A stretch of DNA of 15,000 nucleotides from JAQBGV01 sp032128395. Its GTDB lineage: Bacteria; Planctomycetota; UBA8108; UBA1146. This document shows, piece after piece, positions 1-7,900 of this stretch. Under the pieces are notes generated by a model, which ran no database searches, had not been told where the DNA came from, and worked only from the letters and a program-made list of their open reading frames with translations. How positions within the stretch are numbered: position 1 is the stretch's first letter; each line of letters begins with the position of its first letter. Location: contig JAQBGV010000037.1 in assembly GCA_032128395.1 (NCBI GenBank), positions 1-15,000 of the forward strand, read 5' to 3'. Both the position numbers and the translations under genes were made by a program.

Positions 1-27
1 TTCGTGGTGGTGCCGGTTGGAAGGCGC

Positions 28-56
28 GGGGGTCGCTTCGACCGAAGGCGACCCCC
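28..56 (-). terminator. strong hairpin downstream of the beta-helix gene, possible terminator
   Basis: GGGGGTCGC (28-36) pairs perfectly with GCGACCCCC (48-56), and TTC/GAA can extend the stem inward with one bulged G. It lies about 87 nt beyond the stop codon of the minus-strand beta-helix gene. There is no T-tract on the minus-strand side, so intrinsic termination is only possible, not shown. The rest of 1-142 holds no gene I can support. Confidence 0.35.
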
Positions 57-142
57 TCGGGTCGTCGAGTATCGAAGAGACCCCCGCAACGCAGCAGACG
101 GTGCCTCATCGAAGCCCGGGCCAACCAGAAGCCGGGGCCGCG

Positions 143-1942
143 CTAGTTACAAGGGAGTGCGTCTGGGGTCGGATCCGGCCCCGGTCGGCTGATCTCCGGC
201 GGTGGCGGCGGTCCCGCGCCCATGAAGAGATAGCCGAGGATTTGGATCGGATCGGAGATATCAAGAGTGCCGCTGTCGTTGACGTCGGCCGCATCTTCGC
301 AGCTGATTACGCTGGTCCCTCCGAAGAGCCACGACAGGCTCGTCAGAACGTCGCCGAGATCGATGGCCTCGTCGGCGTTCACATCGCCCCGCGAGAAGCA
401 GTGGCCGGTTCCAGGGGGGGACTCCCACGACCCCATGTCGGGGCCGAGTCCCTGAATGCGGGGATGGCCGTCGATGTCGAATGGCGGGAAGTCCGGGGCT
501 GCGGCCGATGCTCGATCGATCACCGGTGAGCATACTCCGAGGGTGTACGCCGGGGTCAAGAGCGGAGCGATCCCCAGGTTCCCCGGTCCAGGGAAGCCAC
601 CTTCGATATCGGAGAAGCGGACGACGAACGAACTCTCCGGATCCGCGAAGAGCGTCGGATCGGCCGGCGCGATGTTCCCGTAGACGATCGAATTCCAGAT
701 GAGCGGGATCGAGTAGTGGTCGGCGTAGATCCCGCCCGCCTGGATCACCGCCGTATTGGCGGCGACGGTCGCGTGGATCAGGCGCGGCTCCGACTCCCAG
801 CGACCGAACAGCCCACCGCCGTAGAGCGCGTTGTTCTCGGCGATGATCGAGTTGCGGATCAGGGGATCGGCGCGAAGTTGCAGGTAGAGACCTCCACCCT
901 CACCGGATCCGGGACCTAGCCCGGTCGCATCGTTTCCGATGATTCGGCAGCGCTCGAGGAGGGGGCACGACTCGAACATGCGGATCCCACCCCCTTCGCT
1001 CGCGGTGTTTCCGACCACTTCCACGTCGACGAGGATCGCCTGGCAGAAGTGGCTGAAGTCGATCCCGCCCCCGAGCGCGGCGGTGTTGTCGGTGACCAAG
1101 ACCTGAGTCATCTCCGGGTCGGCGAAATCGTCGAGGCTGATTCCGCCTCCCTCATCGATCGCGGTGTTCCCCGACACGACGCAATCGATCAGCTCGGGAT
1201 CGGAGTCGACGAGGGAGATCGCTCCGCCGCGGGCGGCGGTGTTCCCGGTGAAGGTACAGCCGATGATGTCCCCGAGACTGCGCAGGTAGTGGAGCGCGCC
1301 CCCCCGGGCGTAGACAAAATTCAGGGTGAAGGAGCAGTTCTGAATCAGAGGCGCCGAATCGACCGCGACGATCCCGCCCCCCTCCGCTGCGGAATTCTCC
1401 GAGAACGTGCAGTCGATGATCTGGGCTGCGGAGAGATTGAGGTAGACGCCCGCGCCGTTCGAAGCCTGATTGAAGACGATGTCGCAACCGATGATCGTCG
1501 GATGCGCCTGGGAGATGTAGATCCCCCCGCCGGAGAGAGTCAGGGGAACTCCCACCAGCTGGCCGAGACCGCCGGTGATCGTGAACCCCTCGATGCGGGT
1601 CGAGGCTCCCTGTCCCCCCGCGATGGTGATCGCCGAGCCGGTGAGGCCGGCGTTGAGCAAGGTCAGGGAGGCGCCCGAGACGCCGATCACCTCGAGGTTC
1701 TTCCCCAAGAGGTTGATCTTCTCGGGGTAGGTACCGGGGTCGACGAGGACGCGATCTCCACTCACGGCCGCGTTGATCGCGAGTTGGATCGTTGCATAGA
1801 CACTCGGGACCAAGCGATCGACCGCGCGGAGCGGTGACGCGATCCCCAGGGTGATCACGAGAATCGCCGCGCCGAATGAAATCGTCACGGGGGGACGGCC
1901 GAGAGTCCGAGCTCCACCTGCCCCCCTCGATCGATTCAGCAC
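143..1942 (-). CDS. secreted right-handed beta-helix protein with C-terminal dockerin-like domain
   Basis: 599 residues from a GTG start at 1942. The start is chosen because GGAGAGGAG lies 4 nt upstream and a signal peptide follows directly (basic n-region, hydrophobic stretch about residues 20-38, likely cleavage after PLRA). A TTG at 2014 would overlap the upstream gene and put about 24 extra residues before the signal. After the signal comes ATIQLAINAA...GDRVLVDPGTY, the usual opening of pectate-lyase-like/DUF1565 beta-helices, then about 400 residues of short coils with repeated GGGI(Y) turns and buried Ile/Cys/Asn ladders. The C-terminus (about 512-582) carries two EF-hand-like loops, GDVNADEAIDLGD and DVNDSGTLDISD, a dockerin-like pair, then a proline run and a Cys-containing tail. 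It is probably exported, surface-linked and calcium-stabilised. Its substrate is unknown, and no catalytic site can be assigned. It lies 53 nt behind the cohesin-like gene, so co-transcription is likely. Confidence 0.88.
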   Translation of the reverse strand: MLNRSRGAGGARTLGRPPVTISFGAAILVITLGIASPLRAVDRLVPSVYATIQLAINAAVSGDRVLVDPGTYPEKINLLGKNLEVIGVSGASLTLLNAGLTGSAITIAGGQGASTRIEGFTITGGLGQLVGVPLTLSGGGIYISQAHPTIIGCDIVFNQASNGAGVYLNLSAAQIIDCTFSENSAAEGGGIVAVDSAPLIQNCSFTLNFVYARGGALHYLRSLGDIIGCTFTGNTAARGGAISLVDSDPELIDCVVSGNTAIDEGGGISLDDFADPEMTQVLVTDNTAALGGGIDFSHFCQAILVDVEVVGNTASEGGGIRMFESCPLLERCRIIGNDATGLGPGSGEGGGLYLQLRADPLIRNSIIAENNALYGGGLFGRWESEPRLIHATVAANTAVIQAGGIYADHYSIPLIWNSIVYGNIAPADPTLFADPESSFVVRFSDIEGGFPGPGNLGIAPLLTPAYTLGVCSPVIDRASAAAPDFPPFDIDGHPRIQGLGPDMGSWESPPGTGHCFSRGDVNADEAIDLGDVLTSLSWLFGGTSVISCEDAADVNDSGTLDISDPIQILGYLFMGAGPPPPPEISRPGPDPTPDALPCN

Positions 1943-1946
1943 CTGG

Positions 1947-1955
1947 CTCCTCTCC
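1947..1955 (-). promoter_or_regulatory. Shine-Dalgarno site deciding the beta-helix start
   Basis: The minus strand reads GGAGAGGAG-CCAG-GTG. The purine run ends 4 nt before the GTG at 1942. It sits in the 53-nt gap after the stop of the upstream gene, and it favours 1942 over the TTG at 2014. Confidence 0.6.
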
Positions 1956-1995
1956 AGACGCCCCGCAACCGGGGCCCAGCAACTCGAGTCCAGTC

Positions 1996-2913
1996 TCAGG
2001 GGCAGACCGGACAACCCGCGGTCGGAATGAAGCAGTTGAACCCGTCGTTGTCCGGCACTGGCTCGAGCCCACAGTCGGGGAAGGGACTCAAGGGGGCGAT
2101 CCCATCCAGGAAGATGTAGAGCGTCATGAACACAGGGTCGGTGATGTTGATCAGGCCGTCGTCATCGAAGTCGGCGGCGTCCTTGCAATCCGGCGTATCG
2201 CCATCGATGAAGAGATAGACCAGGTCGAACACGATATCGGCGACGTCGACGAGCCCGTCGTTGTTGGCGTCCCCTCGAATGAAGTTCGCGTGCTCGGGAA
2301 CGCAGACGAACCCCTCGGGGAGCGCCAGGGGAATCACCGAAGTCGAGTCGATGATCACCCGATTCGAGAGGGGCACCTGGCCGTTCCCGTTGATCCCATC
2401 GCAGAAGAGGACCGGCATGCAGGTGAAACACGGGACGGTCGCCGGCACCTGGAACTGGAACGAGCCGATCCTCAGCGGATTGAGGGTCGGCGGCGCGGTC
2501 TGACCGTCGAAGGGGGGCGCGGCGTCGAGCAGGATCCCGAAGATCAGCTCCTTGCCATCGCCGTCGGTCAGGTCGTTGTCGACTTGCTCGGAGATGAACT
2601 CCGCCCCGACGAACTCGAGGATCGTCCCCGCGATCGAGAAGGTCCCAGGGATCCCGGTGAGCTGTTCATCGAAGCAGATCGTCAGGGTGAACCCCTGAAT
2701 GTTGTCCGACGGATCGCTGTAGAAGAGGCCGATCGTCGCGACGTCTCCCGGTTGGGCGTGGGAGGCAGAGATGACCCCCGGCTCATTTTCTTCGCCGATG
2801 TAGAGGATGGTGTCGCTCTGAGCCGAGAGTGCGCCCCCGACCGTGCCGAGAACGACTGCGATGATGACTCCGCAGAAGACGCCCCCCCCGGTGCGTCGAG
2901 TCCAATTATCCAC
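1996..2913 (-). CDS. secreted cohesin-like / dockerin-like protein
   Basis: 305 residues from a GTG at 2913, preceded by GGGAAGGG about 8 nt upstream. The signal peptide (residues 1-31) has the hydrophobic core GVIIAVVLGTVGGALSA. Residues about 33-175 look like a cohesin/type I dockerin-binding beta-sandwich: AQPGDVATIGL, NIQGFTLTICFDEQL, the phrase DGKELIFGILLD, and IGSFQFQVPA near the end. Residues about 213-285 form a dockerin-like pair with loops GDANNDGLVDVAD and DFDDDGLINITD, followed by the tail PDCGLEPVPDNDGFNC and a Cys-rich end (CPVCP). Proteins pairing a cohesin-like fold with a dockerin-like end are common in planctomycetes, where they are not part of a cellulosome in the clostridial sense. 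The role is probably extracellular or cell-surface attachment. It is the first gene of a probable two-gene unit with the beta-helix protein. The 273-nt gap before it (2914-3186) shows no clear promoter. Confidence 0.85.
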   Translation of the reverse strand: MDNWTRRTGGGVFCGVIIAVVLGTVGGALSAQSDTILYIGEENEPGVISASHAQPGDVATIGLFYSDPSDNIQGFTLTICFDEQLTGIPGTFSIAGTILEFVGAEFISEQVDNDLTDGDGKELIFGILLDAAPPFDGQTAPPTLNPLRIGSFQFQVPATVPCFTCMPVLFCDGINGNGQVPLSNRVIIDSTSVIPLALPEGFVCVPEHANFIRGDANNDGLVDVADIVFDLVYLFIDGDTPDCKDAADFDDDGLINITDPVFMTLYIFLDGIAPLSPFPDCGLEPVPDNDGFNCFIPTAGCPVCP

Positions 2914-3186
2914 AGTTCATGCCCTTCCCTAGGTCTCCGCCCGTACACGCGGCGGACATCTGCCGGCGCACGGGTTCCCCCGGATCCCGGATAGCGGGGA
3001 TCGGAGCGCGGGCTGCCGAATAGAGAAGAGTGAGGCCCAGTGGGCGGTTCGCACCGTCCCGAACTCGGACACAACTCCTCACTCCAGCCCAGAGATTACA
3101 GTTCCTTTCGGCCCCGAGCTAGCAGTAGTTCGATGAATCCCGGATTGTGGAGAACCACCTGATATCGAGTGAACCGGCACGGGCTG

Positions 3187-4347
3187 CTAGGGGGAACAGA
3201 ATTCCTCGTACTCCACATACCCCGGGAAGTCCCCGGAGCAGACCCGGCACGCCGGATCCTTTCGCACCCGCAGCCGCCGGAACTCAACGGTGAGCGCGTC
3301 GTAGGTCAGGAGAGTGCCGACGAGCGGCTCGCCGGCTCCGAGGATCAGCTTGATCGACTCGATCGCCTGGAGCAGCCCCACCACTCCGGGGAGGACTCCC
3401 AGAACCCCGGCCTCCGCGCACGAGGGGGCGGCTCCGGGGGGAGGCGGCTCCGGATAGAGGCAGCGAGAGCAGGGACCATCGCCGGGGGCGAACACCGAGA
3501 CCTGCCCCTCGAATCGAAACACACTTCCGTGCACGCACGGCTTCCGGTGCTTCACCGATGCATCGTTGACGAGATACCGGGTGGGGAAGTTGTCGGCGCC
3601 ATCGATGATGACGTCGTAGTCCGGGAAGATGCGATCGACGTTCTCGACGGTGAGCCGCTGCTCGATCCCCTCGACGCGAATCCCCGGATTCAGTGCGAGG
3701 AGCGCTTCGCGTGCCGCGCGTGCCTTCGGAACTCCGACCCGATCGGTTCGATAGAGCACCTGCCGCTGAAGATTGCTCGCGTCGACGACATCGAAGTCGA
3801 TGATCCCGAGCGTCCCGACCCCCGCCGCCGCGAGGTAGAGCGCCGCGGGACATCCGAGTCCGCCACCTCCGACGAGAAGCACGCTCGCATCGAGAAGACG
3901 CTGCTGACCCGCTTCGCCGACCTCGGGGATGGTGAGGTGGCGCGCATAGCGTCGACGATCCTCTTCACCGAGCACGCGCGGTTGTTCGACGGGGAACCCC
4001 TCGCTCTTCCAACGCTGGATCCCACCGGAGAGTGACTCGACCCGGCGGTACCCGAGTCCGCGAAGTGTGTCCGCCGCGAGCAGCGAACGGACGCCGCTGC
4101 GGCAGAAGAGAACGACCCGCGCGTCGAGGTCGGGGAGCGCCTTGCCAACCTGGAGTTCGAGGAACCCTCGGGGGAGATGGAGCGCCCCGGGGATCTGCTC
4201 CTCGCGGTGCTCGTCCCCCTCTCGCACGTCGATCAGCGCCGCCTCACCGGAGTCCAGCAACTCGGCGATCTCGGTCGGCGATCGTTCCGGAACCTCGCGT
4301 CGGATCCGTTCGAGGCGCAATTCGATCGATTCTCGTTCCTGCGACAC
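3187..4347 (-). CDS. moeB: ThiF/MoeB-type adenylyltransferase with N-terminal rhodanese domain
   Basis: 386 residues, GTG start at 4347 with GGAAGG 7 nt upstream. Residues about 23-122 are a rhodanese domain with the active-site loop CRSGVRS (Cys82). Residues about 130-386 are an E1-like ATP-dependent adenylyltransferase: RYARHLTIPEVGEAGQ opening, GGGGLG nucleotide loop (160-165), DFDVVDASNLQRQ, DGADNFPTRYLVND (248-261), and two zinc-binding CxxC pairs (C292/C295, C366/C369). Cys309 in the CAEAGVLG motif is the crossover-loop cysteine position. Known role of the family: activation of a ubiquitin-like sulfur carrier (MoaD or ThiS type) by C-terminal adenylation, with the rhodanese supplying persulfide sulfur. 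Domain order is the reverse of eukaryotic MOCS3/Uba4, where the rhodanese is C-terminal. No moaD, moaE or thiS is next to it, so molybdopterin, thiamine or another thiolation pathway cannot be told apart. The gene symbol is family-level only. It is cytoplasmic and divergent from the small gene at 4504. Confidence 0.92.
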   Translation of the reverse strand: MSQERESIELRLERIRREVPERSPTEIAELLDSGEAALIDVREGDEHREEQIPGALHLPRGFLELQVGKALPDLDARVVLFCRSGVRSLLAADTLRGLGYRRVESLSGGIQRWKSEGFPVEQPRVLGEEDRRRYARHLTIPEVGEAGQQRLLDASVLLVGGGGLGCPAALYLAAAGVGTLGIIDFDVVDASNLQRQVLYRTDRVGVPKARAAREALLALNPGIRVEGIEQRLTVENVDRIFPDYDVIIDGADNFPTRYLVNDASVKHRKPCVHGSVFRFEGQVSVFAPGDGPCSRCLYPEPPPPGAAPSCAEAGVLGVLPGVVGLLQAIESIKLILGAGEPLVGTLLTYDALTVEFRRLRVRKDPACRVCSGDFPGYVEYEEFCSP

Positions 4348-4434
4348 GCCGCCGCCTTCCGCGTTCGGGCGATTTCCGGGGGTAGTGCGCCCATCATCGC
4401 GATTCGAGCGAGTCCGGCAACGGATCGATCTCGG

Positions 4435-4443
4435 TGGTAGGAT
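4435..4443 (+). promoter_or_regulatory. candidate extended -10 promoter of the small membrane-protein gene
   Basis: TGG-TAGGAT fits an extended -10 (TGn plus a hexamer differing from TATAAT at two positions) about 60 nt before the ATG at 4504, in the divergent gap between the MoeB-like gene and the small ORF. No convincing -35 is present. Weak evidence. Confidence 0.3.
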
Positions 4444-4503
4444 GCCGCCGGCGGTCTAGCCCCCTCGCGCAGGGGTCCGAGGCGGCCGATGGGAGATGCT
4501 GCG

Positions 4504-4743
4504 ATGACCGCGACCGACCGACCGAGACCGAGGGTGAGCCTCCCCGGTGGAGGCTTCGAGCGAGGGGTTCGTCTCTTCAGCACCCTGCTCATCACTGCGG
4601 TCGGGGTGGGGCTGATCCTGGGGCCGGGGCTGCCGGCCGAAGAGACCATCGAGTTGCGCACCGCTCGGATCGGGGGTGGGGTCGGGCTGCTGGTCCTGCT
4701 CGCGGTTCGGGAGCTTCTTGCTCTGCGGGGGCGCCGAGGTTAG
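4504..4743 (+). CDS. small two-helix membrane protein of unknown function
   Basis: 79 residues. The ATG at 4504 is preferred over the in-frame ATG at 4489 because GGGAG (4491-4495) lies 8 nt upstream of it, whereas 4489 has no good ribosome site. After a basic, proline-rich start (TDRPRPRV) come two hydrophobic stretches, about LFSTLLITAVGVGLILGPG and GGGVGLLVLLAVRELLAL, joined by a short acidic loop (PAEETIELRTARI). The end is basic (RGRRG), so both termini may be cytoplasmic. I do not recognise the family. It is flanked by a divergent gene upstream and an intrinsic terminator 3 nt downstream of its stop, so it appears to be a monocistronic unit, which supports its being a real gene. Confidence 0.65.
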   Translation: MTATDRPRPRVSLPGGGFERGVRLFSTLLITAVGVGLILGPGLPAEETIELRTARIGGGVGLLVLLAVRELLALRGRRG

Positions 4744-4745
4744 CA

Positions 4746-4781
4746 GGTGACTGTTCGGGGCAGTCCACCCGTTCTTTTTTT
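4746..4781 (+). terminator. rho-independent terminator after the small membrane-protein gene
   Basis: GGTGACTG (4746-4753) pairs with CAGTCCACC (4761-4769), with one bulged C and a TTCGGGG loop. A run of seven T (4775-4781) follows after five nucleotides. It starts 3 nt after the TAG stop at 4741-4743 and insulates the giant gene downstream. Confidence 0.75.
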
Positions 4782-4907
4782 CGGATCTCACTCCTCCCGC
4801 TGACCCCCTCGACCGATGCAGAAGATGAAACAGCCCCGCTGGGCGGAGCCAGCCCCCATCCTCGCGCTCCGGCTCGTCACGCTCGGGTCACTTGCCTGCG
4901 GTCTTCA

Positions 4908-4935
4908 TTGTGAGGGAACCCTTCCGACCTAGAAT
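4908..4935 (+). promoter_or_regulatory. candidate sigma70-type promoter of the giant A2M/TPR gene
   Basis: TTGTGA (4908-4913), a 16-nt spacer, then TAGAAT (4930-4935, five of six bases of the -10 consensus). It would give a leader of about 50 nt before the ATG at 4995. The -10 lies in the loop of a small inverted repeat, CCGACC (4924-4929) / GGTCGG (4937-4942), which could be a protein-binding site or a chance fold. The rest of the 250-nt gap shows nothing clear. Confidence 0.45.
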
Positions 4936-4994
4936 CGGTCGGTCGGCGTCTCGGCACCCACAACCCGCCTGCGTCCCGATGCCTCGGAGGTCCC

Positions 4995-7900
4995 ATGTTG
5001 CGTCCCCGATCCCTCTGCGTCCTCCTCGCGACCGTCGCTCTCTGCGGCACGCACCTCCTCCCGAGCGCTCTGGCGGATGACTCGAAACCGCTGCCGGGCG
5101 ATCCGGGGGTTCCCGCCTCGGTCCGAGAGGCACTCCTCCGTGAGGACTACTCCCACGCTCTCGAGCTCCTCGAAGAGCTCGCCGGGAAAGACTCCGACCA
5201 CGCCGACTTGTGGCAGTTCGCGCGCGCGAAAACCCTGAGCCTCGGGAATCGTCTCGACGAAGCGCGCGGGGTGCTGCAAGGATTCGGCGAAGCGTACCCC
5301 GAGAGTCGATGGCGCCACCTCGCGCGATTCCTGCTCGCCGAAGTACTCCGCGAACAAGGGGACGATGCCGGGGCGGAGCGGATCCTCGAAGCAGAAGTCG
5401 CGCGTCTCCGCTCCCCCACCCGCATCGGTGAACTCGCCGACATCTATCTCGACCTCGCGGGTCGCCTCTCGACCCCCGCCGATCCCGGCGACCTCGGCGC
5501 CCTCCCCCTCGACTACAATCGCGCCCACCTCCTCTACGGCAAGGTGATCGAACTCGAGCCCCCCACCGACCGTTTCGAGCGCGCGTTCTTCCGCCGCGGG
5601 GTCTGTCTCGAGGAGCTCGGTCGCTGGGGTGAGGCGTCGAACGCGTTCCGGGAGTACCTCGCCCGATTCGATCCCGAAGCTCATCTCGACACTCGGCTCG
5701 GCGTCGGCGCACAGGTATTCCGCGCCCGGTTCGAGCTCGGACGGTGCGAGGCGAGGCTCGGGGTCGGCGACGGCGCCCGGCGCGTCTTCCAGGATCTGGA
5801 GGCTGCGATCGCGGCGGCACTCCGTGGGGATCCGCGCTGGAGCCGGCTCCCATCCGATGAGACATCGCACGCCGCCTGGGCCGACCTCCAGGCCGAGTGT
5901 CTCTGGGAAGCGGCGTGGACCTGGCCGCGCGAGAGCGTGATCGAGACCGAGCTGGCGGCGACCAGTCTGCGCCGCCTCCTCGAGGGCCATCCGGCCCACC
6001 GTCGGACCCCGCAGGCGGCGTACGTCATCGGGGAGTGGCTCGCGGCGATCACTCAGCCGGACGCCGCGATCGAGGCGTGGACTCGGTACCGCGCCTCGGA
6101 GTCTCGCATCACCGACCCGACGGTCGCCGACGAGGACGCGCGTCTTCGGCAGCGCGCCGCGTTCCGGATCGGCGAATTGCGTCTCGCCCAAGGTCGTCTG
6201 GATGATGCGATCGCCGTCTTCACTGAATACACGACGCGCTACCCGACCGGGAGCGACTGGGCCGCGGCACAGCAGCGGATCATCGACGCCGAGTACCAGG
6301 ACGGGGACCACCGATACCGAGCCGGCGAGTTCGCGGCAGCGCGCGAATCGTGGGAGCGGTTCCTCGTGCGACACCCGATCGACTCGCGAGCTCCGATGAT
6401 CATCGGTCGGATCGGACAGAGCCATGTCGATCAATCGCGACGGCTCGACCGGGAGAGCGATTCACTCGACCGCGCCGCTCTCGAGCCGATGTGGCGCGAG
6501 GCGATTCGCGTCTGGCGACGCCTCGTCGCGAAGTATCCCCAAGACACCCATGCGCAGCGTGCGCGCTTCGCCATCGCGGAAGTGCTCGAGACCGATCTCC
6601 TCGATCCGGACACTGCGATCCCCGCCTACCGCGAGTGCTTCGGAACCAGCTACGAGAGCAGTGCCCGCACGCGCCTCGCCCGCATGGTCGAGCGCGAGCT
6701 CACGGTCTCCACCCCGCGCACCTGGCGGTCGGGCGAAGCGGCGAAGATCCGGGTCGAGAGCCGGAACATCGAAGAGCTCGAGGTGCGCATCTACCCGATC
6801 GATCTCGAGGCGTACTTCCAAAAGCACCGCACCCACGCGGGGATCGATCGTCTCGATCTCGATCTGATCGCCGCCGCCGAGACGGTGACCATTTCCGTCG
6901 ATCGCTACCGCCAGTACCTCCCCCTGACGCGCGACGTCGAGCTTCCGGTCGAAGGGGCCGGGGCGTGGGCGATCTCGGTCACCGCGGGGGAATTGCAAGC
7001 GACGACCCTCGTCCTGCGCAGCGACATCGACGTGATCGTGAAGAGTTCTCGCCGCGAGGTCTTCGTTTTCGCGCAGTCGATGAAGGATGATGCTCCCGCC
7101 GAAGGGGTCCGAGTGCTCGTCGACCTCGAGACCGCCGAAGGGCCATCCGTCCGCGAGGTGCGCACCGGCGTCGACGGTGTGGTGCGGGTCCGTTTCGACG
7201 AGCTCGCCTCCGGCAGCGCGGTCCGGGTCTTCGCCGAGAAGGACGGTCACGTCGCTTCGTCGGGGCTCTCCCTCGACGGACTCTCGCTCTCGAGCGGGCC
7301 GCAGCCGCGCGGAGTGATCATCACCGATCGCCGCGGGTACCGCCCCGGAAACACCGTGCGGTGGCGCGCCGTCCTGCGCGAAGTCGTCGACGGCCACTAC
7401 AGCTTCGAGCCCGGGGCGAAGTACCGTGTCGAGGCGATCGGCCCGAACGGTGAGGTGTGGTGGCGCGGCGAGCGAGACCTCGGCGACTTCGGCACTCTGC
7501 ACGGCGAACTCGAGCTCTCCTCCCTCGCACCGCTCGGTTCGCACCAGATCGTCTGCTCGACTCCGAACGGCCCGAGCTTCCGCGGGCATTTCCAAGTCGA
7601 TGAATACGTGCCGCGACGGGTCGACCTCACCCTCGAGACGGAACGGATGGTCTTCTATCGCGGAGAGACGATCGAACTGGTCGCCCGAGCGCGCTTCTAC
7701 TACGGGGAGCCGCTCGCCGATGCGCCGATCCGCATCGAACTGCCGGATGGACGCCAACTCGACCTGCGCACCGACGCCGAGGGGACGGCGCGGGTCCCGT
7801 TCGAGACCCGCGAACTCCCCTTCGAGGGAGAGATCGACTTCTCGGCGCAGCTCCCCGAGGAGGATGTCCACGCCGACACGCTCGTCTACCTGGCGGTCAC

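Noticed and set aside
1049..1837. Plus-strand open frame of 262 codons inside the beta-helix gene
   Set aside because: Asp/Gly/Val/Arg-rich antisense shadow of the repetitive beta-helix coding sequence.
2965..3005. GATCCC / GGGATC inverted repeat in the gap before the cohesin-like gene
   Set aside because: Only 6 bp with a mismatched continuation and no T-tract. Too weak to call a terminator or operator.
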